Origin: Flavobacterium flevense
GTDB lineage: Bacteria; Bacteroidota; Bacteroidia; Flavobacteriales; Flavobacteriaceae
Assembly: GCF_900142775.1 (NCBI RefSeq)
Contig: NZ_FRCC01000001.1
Coordinates: 434,001 to 498,000, forward strand
Reading direction: 5' to 3'
DNA length: 64,000 nt
Part shown: piece after piece, positions 42,057-49,713 of the stretch
Numbering within the stretch: the first letter of the stretch is position 1
Layout: each line of letters starts with the position of its first letter
Made by a program: the position numbers and the translations under genes
Notes under the pieces: model-generated
Database searches by the model: none
What the model was told of the DNA's origin: nothing
Seen by the model: the letters and a program-made list of their open reading frames with translations, nothing else

Positions 42057-43424
42057 ATGCAAATCAGAAAGAAAATAACCATTACCTATATAGCATTATC
42101 GTGTTTTAGCACCTCGCTATTATGCCTCGTTATTTTTTCTCTATTCAAGCAAAACAACGAATATTATTTTATAAAAAGACTTCAGGACAGAGCTAAAATT
42201 GCCTCATCAGCTCATTCTCAACAATCGCCTGAAAAAAAGAATTATTACAAGCAATTCAAAAAAGACGGACTGGAAGAACTTATAGAAGAGAAAGATTATG
42301 TATTAAAAGTAAAAGGAAAAAACACCTTTGAATACAATACTGATTTGAATTTGCCACCGGAATTCTATAACAATATAATGAAAAAGGGATCCAGCTGGTT
42401 TGAAGAGGATTACCGCTATTATTACGGACAAATTTTTGGTACAGGAGATCAAAAACATATTGTAATTGTTACTGCAAAAGACCGTCGTGGCAATACAAGT
42501 GCTATTTATATTTTACAAATTTTACTTTTTGGAGGAGTTGGTTTCTTTATTCTGGCGTATTTCTTTGGCCATTTTTTTGCACGAAGAGTAATTAATCCGA
42601 TTGCGCGAATTACAAAAGAAGTACAAAGAATCAGCGCTTCAAACCTTCACAACCGATTAGCTGACACCAATGGAAAAGACGAAATATCCGATTTGACGAA
42701 AACCTTCAACGATATGCTGGACAGGTTAGAAACCTCATTTGAAATCCAGGCCAATTTTATTAATAATGCGTCCCATGAATTAAAAACTCCTATCACAACT
42801 ATTATTGCCGAAACGGAAATCATGCTCTTAAAGGACAGAGACAAAGAAGAATACATTAATTCCTTAGAAAATATTAATAAACAGGCTTCTAAATTAGGAA
42901 ACCTTACTGAAAGTCTTTTAAAATTAACCCAAACAGGCTATGACGGCACTAAGCAGGTGCTGGATATTGCCCGAATGGACGAAATACTTTTAGAAGCTAA
43001 AGCCTCTATTGATACGCTCTTTCCGGATAACCGCGTGAATATTAAATTAAAATCTATACCGGATGACGAATCCTTACTGACTATTCCCTGCAACCGCCCT
43101 TTATTAGAGTTGGCGTTGAATAATATTATTTCGAATGCTGTAAAATATTCGAATAATGATGAAGTATTTGTAATTTTGTCTGTTGATAAATCAAAGATTA
43201 AAATTGCCATTACGGATATCGGAATCGGAATTCCGCCGGAAGATATTCCTTATTTATACGAACCTTTCTTTAGAGGAAAAATTGCATCTAAATACAATGG
43301 ATACGGACTGGGATTACCATTAGCCATGAAAATAATCAGGATGCATAACGGGGAACTTCAAATTCAGTCAGAAACCGGAAAAGGAACGGTTGTAAACATC
43401 ACTTTTGATAAAAAACAACATTAG
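42057..43424 (+). CDS. Membrane sensor histidine kinase
   Basis: This 455-residue kinase has two membrane segments (about residues 8-28 and 155-178) around a periplasmic sensor of about 125 residues, then a HAMP region (RRVINPIARITKEVQRISAS). The dimerisation helix carries the phosphorylated His (NNASHELKTPITTIIAETEI, about residue 240). The ATPase boxes are NNIISNAVKYSN, ITDIGIGIPPEDIPYLYEPF and GYGLGLPLAMKI. It works with the response regulator 3 bases upstream. The signal sensed is unknown. Confidence 0.95.
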   Translation: MQIRKKITITYIALSCFSTSLLCLVIFSLFKQNNEYYFIKRLQDRAKIASSAHSQQSPEKKNYYKQFKKDGLEELIEEKDYVLKVKGKNTFEYNTDLNLPPEFYNNIMKKGSSWFEEDYRYYYGQIFGTGDQKHIVIVTAKDRRGNTSAIYILQILLFGGVGFFILAYFFGHFFARRVINPIARITKEVQRISASNLHNRLADTNGKDEISDLTKTFNDMLDRLETSFEIQANFINNASHELKTPITTIIAETEIMLLKDRDKEEYINSLENINKQASKLGNLTESLLKLTQTGYDGTKQVLDIARMDEILLEAKASIDTLFPDNRVNIKLKSIPDDESLLTIPCNRPLLELALNNIISNAVKYSNNDEVFVILSVDKSKIKIAITDIGIGIPPEDIPYLYEPFFRGKIASKYNGYGLGLPLAMKIIRMHNGELQIQSETGKGTVVNITFDKKQH

Positions 43425-43519
43425 AAATTCTAATTTATATTCTTAGGGAATTTTAATTTAAATCAAAGAGCATTCTAATACTCAACAACTTATTTTGTAT
43501 GTATACTTAAATAATACAT

Positions 43520-44242
43520 ATGAAAAATTTATTGATACCCTCCACTTTAGAATTAGATACTATAAATGCCGTTAAAGTTGCTATTCAGCAATCTAAAGGT
43601 AAAAGCTGTACCTTATTCCTGGCTTTAGTTAGTGAAATTCCTGATACTTATTCTACTGCCACTTTCCTGAGAAACATGAAAAGTGAGCTGACTGCTTCAC
43701 AAAAAAATGTATTGGAATATTGCAGAGAACTGGTTACTATTTCGCAAAATTGCAGTCTTAAAATCCATTATCAATATGGGATTTCGACTCCTTTGGTAAA
43801 AAATTTAATTGAGCATCTGGGTATCGACTTAACCATCCTTACTCCTTCTTACAGAAATGCTGAAAAAAGAATCCACAATCAGTTTGTACAAATTCTCAGT
43901 AATTGTAAAAATCCCATTTTACATCTAAGCTCTAATTTTGAAGAACAGGATTTGACGAAAGCGATGTATCTGGAGCAAACAAAATCCAGATTACAAATTG
44001 AAGATTTACAAGAACTAATCCCGGCTCATTTTGATTTCAGAATTGTAAGTCAGGCTAAAATTTTTAATGATCAAAATCCTGAAGATCTTGAATTATTGCT
44101 AAATGAAGCCATTACTAAGAACAAAATCAATCTTTTAATAGAAACCCGAAAACCAAAAAAGATTAAACTTAGAAAGAAGAACATAAATACCACCGAAGAT
44201 TTTGGATTACCTATTTTATCGCTGTATGAAGAAATTGCGTAG
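43520..44242 (+). CDS. Universal-stress-protein-like protein of unknown function
   Basis: This 240-residue protein resembles the universal stress protein fold in its first 135 residues: MKNLLIPSTLELDTINAVKV at the start, a TLFLALVSEIP strand, and GISTPLVKNLIEHLGIDLTI followed by LTPSY. The nucleotide-binding G-2x-G-9x-G(S/T) motif is absent. The rest (EDLQELIPAHFDFRIVSQ, NLLIETRKPKKIKLRKKN) is not recognisable. It lies between a two-component system and a bestrophin gene; expression with either is possible. The functional call is weak. Confidence 0.6.
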   Translation: MKNLLIPSTLELDTINAVKVAIQQSKGKSCTLFLALVSEIPDTYSTATFLRNMKSELTASQKNVLEYCRELVTISQNCSLKIHYQYGISTPLVKNLIEHLGIDLTILTPSYRNAEKRIHNQFVQILSNCKNPILHLSSNFEEQDLTKAMYLEQTKSRLQIEDLQELIPAHFDFRIVSQAKIFNDQNPEDLELLLNEAITKNKINLLIETRKPKKIKLRKKNINTTEDFGLPILSLYEEIA

Positions 44243-44275
44243 TATATAAAAATTATTAATTATAAAAAGAAAAGC

Positions 44276-45226
44276 ATGTTATTAAAAAAGAAAATCCCGA
44301 TGAAATATGTTTTGGGAAAAATTAAAACGGAGCTTTTTCTGGTCATTTTATACGCCATAACCTTTGAAGCATTTAATACGTATTATGATAATGAGGCCAT
44401 AAATATTCCTATTGCCATTCCTACAATTGTGGGAACTATTATTTCATTATTACTTGCATTCAAATCTAATCAGGCTTATGATCGCTGGTGGGAAGCCCGA
44501 ATTGTCTGGGGTGCTATCGTTAATGACTCCCGAACATTGATACGACAGGTTACTACTTTCTACAAAGATCCTGATTTTTCGGTAGAGGCTAATGATTTTA
44601 AAGAAAATTTTGCCAAAAGGCAGGTTGCCTGGTGTTATAGTCTGAGCCAGTCGCTTAGAGAAAAAGATCCTTACAAACCGATTAAGAAAATTCTAAACGA
44701 AAATGATTTTCAATATGTAAAAAAACACAAGCATGTGCCTAATGCCATCTTAATGTTACACTCAAAAGATTTGAAAAAAGCCTATGAAAACGAAAAAATC
44801 AATACTTATCAACAGGTAGAAATTGACAATACACTTACCCGTTTATGTGATTATATGGGGAAATGCGAGCGAATAAAAAACACCATATTTCCCACCACTT
44901 ACAGTATGTATATGAGATTCACACTTTGTCTTTTTATTATCTTATTGCCTTTTTCTTTAACTGACTTATTAGGCTGGTTGCAAATTCCATTAGTAACAAC
45001 AATTGGAGCTGCGTTTTTTCTTATCGAAAAAATGGCAATTCATTTGCAGGATCCGTTTGAAAATAAACCAACAGATACTCCTATGACTACTATTTGTGGA
45101 ACTATTGAAAAAAACTTAATCCAGATGGTTCATGAATTCCGTGATGAATTTGAGTTTTCGAATAAAAAATCAGAAACGGAGCTTCAGGATATTCGCCTGG
45201 AGAAAAACCCGTATTTTGTTCTCTAA
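44276..45226 (+). CDS. Bestrophin family anion channel protein
   Basis: This 316-residue membrane protein matches the bacterial bestrophin (RFP-TM) family. Hydrophobic segments lie at about residues 18-38, 43-62, 205-225 and 230-250. The family motif is present (LLAFKSNQAYDRWWEARIVW, then GAIVNDSRTLIRQV), and the closing AIHLQDPFENKPTDTPMT region carries the conserved DPF. Bacterial members form pentameric ion channels. The gene is followed by a hairpin terminator and then the yceI promoter. Confidence 0.93.
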   Translation: MLLKKKIPMKYVLGKIKTELFLVILYAITFEAFNTYYDNEAINIPIAIPTIVGTIISLLLAFKSNQAYDRWWEARIVWGAIVNDSRTLIRQVTTFYKDPDFSVEANDFKENFAKRQVAWCYSLSQSLREKDPYKPIKKILNENDFQYVKKHKHVPNAILMLHSKDLKKAYENEKINTYQQVEIDNTLTRLCDYMGKCERIKNTIFPTTYSMYMRFTLCLFIILLPFSLTDLLGWLQIPLVTTIGAAFFLIEKMAIHLQDPFENKPTDTPMTTICGTIEKNLIQMVHEFRDEFEFSNKKSETELQDIRLEKNPYFVL

Positions 45227-45252
45227 TAAAACATTTGGTTTAAATCAATATA

Positions 45253-45291
45253 AAAACAGATAGTATCACAGGCATAACTATCTGTTTTTTA
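45253..45291 (+). terminator. Terminator after the bestrophin gene
   Basis: AACAGATAGT and ACTATCTGTT pair around a 12-base loop and are followed by T residues. Confidence 0.8.
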
Positions 45292-45292
45292 T

Positions 45293-45340
45293 TTCTTAAT
45301 CTAGGTTAAGTGCTGCTTCCTTATCGTTGCTGTAAATTTG
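45293..45340 (+). promoter_or_regulatory. yceI promoter with palindromic activator site
   Basis: TTCTTAATCTAGGTTAAGT (45293-45311) is identical to 37834-37852. The -7 box TAAATTTG is at 45333-45340, so the centre-to-box distance of 30.5 bases equals that at the pirin promoter. Confidence 0.7.
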
Positions 45341-45379
45341 TAATATCAAAATGAAATAGTAATTAAAAACATAAAAATT

Positions 45380-45907
45380 ATGGCAACAATTAAATGGGCA
45401 ATTGACCCTACACATTCAGAAATTGGATTTAAAGTAAAACACATGATGTTTACAAATGTTTCAGGAAAATTTGATACTTATGAAGCATCAGTTACTACTG
45501 AAGACGATAATTTTGAAAATGCGACTATCGAATTTTCGGCTGACATTAATTCCATCAGCACTAACAATGCAGACAGAGATGATCATTTGAAAAGCGGTGA
45601 TTTTTTTGATGCAGAAAACCATCCAAAACTGACTTTTAAATCTACTTCGGTTACTAAAGATGGAGATGATTATAAATTAACCGGTGATTTAAGTATAAGA
45701 GGCGTAAGTAAACCGGTTACACTGGCAACTGAATTTAGCGGATTCATGAAAGATCCATGGGGGAATACGAAAGCAGGATTGAATATCTCCGGTAAAATAA
45801 ACCGAAAAGACTGGGGATTAAACTGGAATTCTGCTCTTGAAACAGGAGGTGTTCTGGTAGGTGAAGAAGTACGTTTAAACATTGAAGTACAATTAATCCA
45901 GGAGTAA
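45380..45907 (+). CDS. YceI family lipid-binding-like protein
   Basis: This 175-residue lipocalin-like beta-barrel shows YceI signatures: WAIDPTHSEIGFKVKHMMFT, NVSGKFDTYEASVTTEDDNF, NNADRDDHLKSGDFFDAENH, LTGDLSIRGVSKPVTLATEF and ISGKINRKDWGLNWNSALET. There is no signal peptide, so it is probably cytoplasmic, unlike E. coli YceI. Related proteins bind polyisoprenoid chains. Its promoter shares a palindrome with the pirin operon, implying common control. Confidence 0.95.
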   Translation: MATIKWAIDPTHSEIGFKVKHMMFTNVSGKFDTYEASVTTEDDNFENATIEFSADINSISTNNADRDDHLKSGDFFDAENHPKLTFKSTSVTKDGDDYKLTGDLSIRGVSKPVTLATEFSGFMKDPWGNTKAGLNISGKINRKDWGLNWNSALETGGVLVGEEVRLNIEVQLIQE

Positions 45908-45932
45908 GATTAACATCAACTCTTTTTAACAT

Positions 45933-45974
45933 AAAAACGGCTAAATTTCGTATCGAAGTTTAGCCGTTTTTATC
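45933..45974. terminator. Strong terminator after yceI
   Basis: AAAAACGGCTAAA..CG and CG..TTTAGCCGTTTTT form a long stem that is flanked by A and T runs on the two strands. Confidence 0.85.
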
Positions 45975-46000
45975 TTTCCTGATAAATCCTAAAAAAATAC

Positions 46001-46008
46001 TACTTTTG
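46001..46008 (+). promoter_or_regulatory. Promoter -7 box before fabD
   Basis: TACTTTTG matches TAnnTTTG. It lies 86 bases before fabD, so the leader would contain the REP-like sequence at 46045. Confidence 0.45.
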
Positions 46009-46044
46009 CATCCCGATTGAATGTAATTTTTCAATCTTTTAAAC

Positions 46045-46072
46045 CATGTCACCCTGAGCACAGTCGAAGGGT
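46045..46072. repeat. Dispersed REP-like sequence
   Basis: TGTCACCCTGAGCACAGTCG followed by AAGGG is the second copy of the sequence near 25028. It lies within the presumed fabD leader. Confidence 0.55.
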
Positions 46073-46093
46073 TAATCTTTTAAATTAAAAAAT

Positions 46094-46966
46094 ATGAAGG
46101 CATACGTATTTCCGGGTCAGGGAGCACAGTTTACAGGAATGGGCAAAGACTTATATGAAAACGCTCCATTAGCTAAAGAATTATTCGAAAAAGCAAACGA
46201 AATATTAGGTTTCCGTATTACAGATATCATGTTTGAAGGAACTGCCGAAGAGTTGAAAGAAACTAAAGTGACACAACCGGCTGTATTTTTACACTCGGTA
46301 ATTTTAGCTAAAACATTAGAAGATTTCAAACCGGAAATGGTAGCAGGACATTCTTTAGGAGAATTTTCAGCTTTAGTGGCTAATGGTGTTTTGTCTTTTG
46401 AAGACGGATTAAAATTAGTTTCTCAACGTGCTTTAGCAATGCAAAAAGCCTGCGAAATCACTCCTTCCACAATGGCTGCCGTTTTAGGATTAGCTGATAA
46501 CATTGTAGAAGAAGTTTGTGCTTCTATCGATGGTGTTGTGGTTGCTGCAAACTACAACTGTCCGGGACAATTAGTAATTTCAGGTGAATTTAAAGCAGTA
46601 GAATTAGCCTGCGAAAAAATGAAAGAAGCAGGTGCTAAACGTGCTTTATTATTGCCTGTAGGTGGTGCTTTCCACTCGCCTATGATGGAACCGGCAAGAG
46701 AAGAACTGGCTGCAGCTATTGAAGCAACTACTTTTGCAACTCCTATTTGTCCGGTTTATCAAAACGTAACTGCAAGTGCGGTCTCGGATGCTAACGAAAT
46801 CAAGAAAAACTTAATTATTCAGTTGACTGCTCCTGTAAAATGGACACAATCGGTTCAACAAATGATTGCTGATGGTGCTACTTTATTTACCGAAGTTGGT
46901 CCCGGAAAAGTATTAGCCGGACTAATTGGAAAAATTGATAAAGAAGCAGCTACTGCAAATGCTTAA
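46094..46966 (+). CDS. fabD: Malonyl-CoA:ACP transacylase
   Basis: FabD loads malonyl groups onto acyl carrier protein for fatty-acid synthesis. The 290-residue protein has the N-terminal FPGQGAQFTGMG, the nucleophile Ser in VAGHSLGEFSALVANG, the Arg in QRALAMQKACEI and the catalytic His in GGAFHSPMMEPAR. The end FTEVGPGKVLAGLIGKI is typical. It is monocistronic; a hairpin with arms CCTCA/TGAGG and a T run follows. Confidence 0.97.
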   Translation: MKAYVFPGQGAQFTGMGKDLYENAPLAKELFEKANEILGFRITDIMFEGTAEELKETKVTQPAVFLHSVILAKTLEDFKPEMVAGHSLGEFSALVANGVLSFEDGLKLVSQRALAMQKACEITPSTMAAVLGLADNIVEEVCASIDGVVVAANYNCPGQLVISGEFKAVELACEKMKEAGAKRALLLPVGGAFHSPMMEPAREELAAAIEATTFATPICPVYQNVTASAVSDANEIKKNLIIQLTAPVKWTQSVQQMIADGATLFTEVGPGKVLAGLIGKIDKEAATANA

Positions 46967-47017
46967 TTAGACATTAGATTGCAGATTTTAGATTACAGAA
47001 AACAGTACTATCATAGA

Positions 47018-47049
47018 ATCCTCATGAACTTAGTTTTGTGAGGGTTTTT
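47018..47049 (+). terminator. Terminator after fabD
   Basis: CCTCA..AACT and AGTT..TGAGG pair, followed by GTTTTTTG. Confidence 0.65.
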
Positions 47050-47097
47050 TGTTTCGAAAAAGAAATTGGCTATTATGAAATAACAACTGGTATTAGC

Positions 47098-47105
47098 TAT
47101 CTTTG
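47098..47105 (+). promoter_or_regulatory. Promoter -7 box of the HipA-like/DUF3037 pair
   Basis: TATCTTTG matches TAnnTTTG, 19 bases before the HipA-like start. Confidence 0.5.
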
Positions 47106-47124
47106 TTTTTAAGAATTTCTTTCT

Positions 47125-47913
47125 ATGGATTTAAATTTACGAACCGTAAACGTTACCCGATACATCACTCCGCTACGGGAAGGTGGCTCATTACCTGCTT
47201 TGGCGGAAGCCGATGATGATTTTAAATACGTATTAAAATTCAGAGGTGCAGGTCATGGTGTCAAAGCGTTGATTGCTGAGTTTTTAGGTGGTCAAATTGC
47301 AAAAATTTTAGGCTTACCCGTTCCTGAATTGGTTTTTGCGCAACTGGATGAAGCCTTTGGCAGAACAGAAGCCGATGAAGAAATTCAGGATTTATTAAAA
47401 TTCAGCCAGGGATTAAATTTAGGGTTGCATTATTTATCCGGAGCCATTACGTATGATGCTGCCGCCAATGATTGTGAAGCTTTACTGGCGTCAAAAATTG
47501 TATGGCTGGATGCATTTATTACCAATGTTGATCGGACTTTTAAAAATACCAATCTTTTAATCTGGAAAAAAGAACTTTGGTTAATTGACCATGGTGCTTC
47601 GTTTTATTTTCATCACTCCTGGATTAACTGGGAAAAAACAGCCGTAACGCCATTTGCGTTAATCAAAGATCATGTTTTATTACCAAAGGCTTCAAAACTG
47701 GAAGAAGCGCATCAGCAATGTATTTCAGCATTGAATGATTCGATTCTAAGCGAAATTGTAAATCAAATTCCGGAAGACTGGCTGCAATGGGAAGACCAAG
47801 CAATAACTGCCGACGAAATTAAAGCAATCTATTTTCAATTTTTAAGCTTACGCTTACAAAACGCCGAAATCTTTTTAAAACAAGCTCAGGATGCACGAAC
47901 AACACTTATATGA
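47125..47913 (+). CDS. HipA-like kinase (HipA_2 type)
   Basis: This 262-residue protein resembles the short, HipB-independent HipA-like kinases. The N-terminal lobe (KYVLKFRGAGHGVKALIAEF) has a Lys for ATP and a family GxGxxxK-like loop, followed by GLPVPELVF. The catalytic region WLDAFITNVDRTFKNTNLLI has the Asp and Asn expected of the active site, and LWLIDHGASFYFHH supplies the metal-binding Asp. It lacks the N-terminal domain of full HipA. It overlaps the next gene by 23 bases. Targets are unknown, and calling it a toxin would go beyond the evidence. Confidence 0.82.
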   Translation: MDLNLRTVNVTRYITPLREGGSLPALAEADDDFKYVLKFRGAGHGVKALIAEFLGGQIAKILGLPVPELVFAQLDEAFGRTEADEEIQDLLKFSQGLNLGLHYLSGAITYDAAANDCEALLASKIVWLDAFITNVDRTFKNTNLLIWKKELWLIDHGASFYFHHSWINWEKTAVTPFALIKDHVLLPKASKLEEAHQQCISALNDSILSEIVNQIPEDWLQWEDQAITADEIKAIYFQFLSLRLQNAEIFLKQAQDARTTLI

Positions 47914-48274
47914 TTATGCTGTCATTCGTGTGGTACCAAGAGTAGAACGCGAAGAATTCGTAAATGTAGGTTTGATGCTTTATTGCAAGCGTCAGAAATA
48001 TTTACGCATTAAATATCACATTCCTGTTAATAAAATCAGTGCTTTTTGCAAAGAATTCGATTTGGACCAACTCAAAATAAATCTGGATTCTTTTGTAGCC
48101 ATTTGCGAAGGCAAAAAAAATGCGGGTCCTATCGCTCAATTTGAAAAAGACGAACGCTTTAGATGGCTTACAGCTATTAAAAGTTCCAGTATTCAAACCT
48201 CAAGACCGCATTCAGGATTCAGTACTGATTTAGATAAAACTTTCGAAAAATTATATACTGAATTAGTTTTATAA
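47891..48274 (+). CDS. DUF3037 family protein
   Basis: This 127-residue protein matches DUF3037: YDYAVIRVVPRVEREEFVNV, GLMLYCKRQKYLRIKY, then a central acidic helix and FRWLTAIKSSSIQTSRPHSG with a TDLDKTFEKLYTELVL end. The family is nearly always seen beside a HipA-like kinase, as here, with the start 23 bases inside the kinase gene in another frame. No function is established. The start MHEQHLYDYAVI fits relatives. Confidence 0.85.
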   Translation: MHEQHLYDYAVIRVVPRVEREEFVNVGLMLYCKRQKYLRIKYHIPVNKISAFCKEFDLDQLKINLDSFVAICEGKKNAGPIAQFEKDERFRWLTAIKSSSIQTSRPHSGFSTDLDKTFEKLYTELVL

Positions 48275-48308
48275 TAAGAATTTTCCGTGCACTGTAAAGG
48301 ATTTTTTT

Positions 48309-48316
48309 TACATTTG
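48309..48316 (+). promoter_or_regulatory. Promoter -7 box of the small lipoprotein gene
   Basis: TACATTTG matches TAnnTTTG, 42 bases before the start. Confidence 0.45.
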
Positions 48317-48358
48317 GAAGACAGAATTAAACAAACAATCATTAAATAAAAACACAAA

Positions 48359-48610
48359 ATGAAAAAAACGATTTTAGCAATGGCTTTTATGGCGGTTGCA
48401 TTGGTTTCTTGCCAGGACAAAACAAAAGATAAGATTGAAGAAGCTCATCAAGCAGTGGGGGATGAATTAGAGCAAAAATTAGATACTGTATCTCAAAAAT
48501 TGGAAAAAGCTATTGATACAACCCAATCTAAAACCGGAAAATTACTTGAAAAAGGAGCACAAAATCTGGATAAAGCCGCTGACAAATTAAAAGAAGCAGC
48601 TAAAGAGTAA
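48359..48610 (+). CDS. Small lipoprotein with amphipathic helical repeats
   Basis: This 83-residue protein has a lipoprotein signal (ILAMAFMAVALVSC, Cys at residue 19). A charged helical stretch follows with repeating heptad-like units (VGDELEQKLDTVSQKLEKAI, KLLEKGAQNLDKAADKLKEA). It resembles apolipophorin-like or YtxH-like helical proteins and is probably anchored in the outer or inner membrane facing the periplasm. The function is unknown. It ends 6 bases before a bidirectional terminator. Confidence 0.8.
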   Translation: MKKTILAMAFMAVALVSCQDKTKDKIEEAHQAVGDELEQKLDTVSQKLEKAIDTTQSKTGKLLEKGAQNLDKAADKLKEAAKE

Positions 48611-48616
48611 GCAAAC

Positions 48617-48658
48617 AAAAAATCCCAAATTATCTCTTTTGACAATTTGGGATTTTTT
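48617..48658. terminator. Bidirectional terminator, copy A of a duplicated pair
   Basis: AATCCCAAATT and AATTTGGGATT pair, with A and T runs on either side. It can end the lipoprotein transcript and the minus-strand toxin transcript. It matches 49210-49250 at 39 of 41 positions. Confidence 0.85.
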
Positions 48659-48984
48659 TATAAATTCTTCGCTTGTTCACAATGGTTGTTAATAATCCCT
48701 GTAACTAAGTAATTACTATTCTTTTTTTCGAAGAAAATATACCAAGTGGTTCTTTTATTGGATTTATAAAAAATATAATTAGACCCTAAGTATTTTAATT
48801 TTTGAGGTGTCGTTTTGTGTGTACTTAATTTGATATTCTCATCAAGAATATCATAAATCTTTGACACATAATCTTCAGCGGATTCAATAAATCCAAAATA
48901 CTCTTTTTTATACAATATTTGAACTAAATCATCCAGATAAATAATAACTTTGGGAGTAATAATTATCTTTATTTTCCCCACCAT
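48658..48984 (-). CDS. RelE/ParE-type toxin of a toxin-antitoxin pair
   Basis: This 108-residue basic protein resembles the ParE/RelE fold: KIIITPKVIIYLDDLVQILY, a helical pair (FIESAEDYVSKIYDILDENI), then strands NYIFYKSNKRTTWYIFFEKK and YLVTGIINNHCEQAKNL. The R/K-rich central strands fit toxins of this fold, but the sequence is divergent, and RNase or gyrase activity cannot be told apart. Its start lies 16 bases inside the antitoxin gene. The pair is bracketed by duplicated terminators. Confidence 0.72.
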   Translation of the reverse strand: MVGKIKIIITPKVIIYLDDLVQILYKKEYFGFIESAEDYVSKIYDILDENIKLSTHKTTPQKLKYLGSNYIFYKSNKRTTWYIFFEKKNSNYLVTGIINNHCEQAKNL

Positions 48985-49163
48985 TCTCTAATACGTCTTA
49001 TTGATTCTGCCTTTGCTTCTTCCGGAGTGTATCCATTTGCAAATTCAGCATCAAAATCAAATGTTGCATGATCGATACCTTGCTGTTCCGGTTTAGAAAC
49101 CTCATAATTAACAGCTGGTTCTTCAGCTTTATCTATTTTAGATTTTTTTCCTTTAGCATTCAT
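48969..49163 (-). CDS. Antitoxin-type small protein preceding the RelE/ParE toxin
   Basis: This 64-residue charged protein (AEEPAVNYEVSKPEQQGIDH, then FANGYTPEEAKAESIRRIRE and WWGK) has the size, composition and position of a toxin-neutralising partner: first gene, overlapping the toxin gene by 16 bases. No DNA-binding helix-turn-helix or ribbon-helix-helix was recognised, so autoregulation is uncertain. The C-terminal helical segment could be the toxin-binding part. Confidence 0.65.
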   Translation of the reverse strand: MNAKGKKSKIDKAEEPAVNYEVSKPEQQGIDHATFDFDAEFANGYTPEEAKAESIRRIREWWGK

Positions 49164-49209
49164 AATCTTATTTTTTCTTCTAACGAATTTACAACTAATA
49201 CTTTAAAGC

Positions 49210-49250
49210 AAAAAATCCCAAACTATCTATTTTGACAATTTGGGATTTTT
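49210..49250. terminator. Bidirectional terminator, copy B of a duplicated pair
   Basis: This is the same hairpin as copy A at 48617 with two substitutions. It lies between the antitoxin start and the stop of the minus-strand NTF2-like gene and can end the latter. Confidence 0.85.
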
Positions 49251-49267
49251 CGCTGTAAAAATGTATC

Positions 49268-49711
49268 TTATTGTGGCAGTTTAAAAGCTTGTCTGGCTAT
49301 TAGCAGCCATTTTCCTTTTTGTTTTTGCCAAACTAACATAATACCAATTTTAATGTCTTTTTCAACACCACTATCTTTAGTATGTGCTGCCAGATGATGT
49401 CTTACTACAGCCACATCACCAATGATTTGGATTGTTTGGTTTTGAAATTCTATGGTTACAAAATCCGATTCTTTATTCAGTAATTTTTCAATAAAAACTT
49501 CCTGATTCTGAAGTACTCCACTGGAATGTCCGTAACTTAAATCCTTTGAAGTCAAAGCTTTCAAGTTGCTTTCTGTTGGATCAATTAGCGCTTTACGAAA
49601 AGCTTCTACTTTATTTGCAACCGCTGTTTCTTCATTAGAAACACTTTTTGTTTGTGCCTGATTCGAAAACGAAATCAATACCAAGGCAAGCCATAAAAAA
49701 TACTTTTTCAT
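49268..49711 (-). CDS. Exported NTF2-like (SnoaL/DUF4440-type) protein
   Basis: This 147-residue protein has a signal peptide (YFLWLALVLISFSNQAQT) and then an NTF2-like fold: VEAFRKALIDPTESNLKALT, LSYGHSSGVLQNQEVFIEKL, IIGDVAVVRHHLAAHTKD and IGIMLVWQKQKGKWLLIARQ. The conserved YGHSSG and RQ(A)FKLP end are typical of DUF4440-type members. It is a small-molecule-binding or catalytic pocket of unknown substrate. The gene lies 2 bases after the sugar aminotransferase gene on the same strand, so the two are probably co-transcribed. Confidence 0.82.
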   Translation of the reverse strand: MKKYFLWLALVLISFSNQAQTKSVSNEETAVANKVEAFRKALIDPTESNLKALTSKDLSYGHSSGVLQNQEVFIEKLLNKESDFVTIEFQNQTIQIIGDVAVVRHHLAAHTKDSGVEKDIKIGIMLVWQKQKGKWLLIARQAFKLPQ

Positions 49712-49713
49712 GA

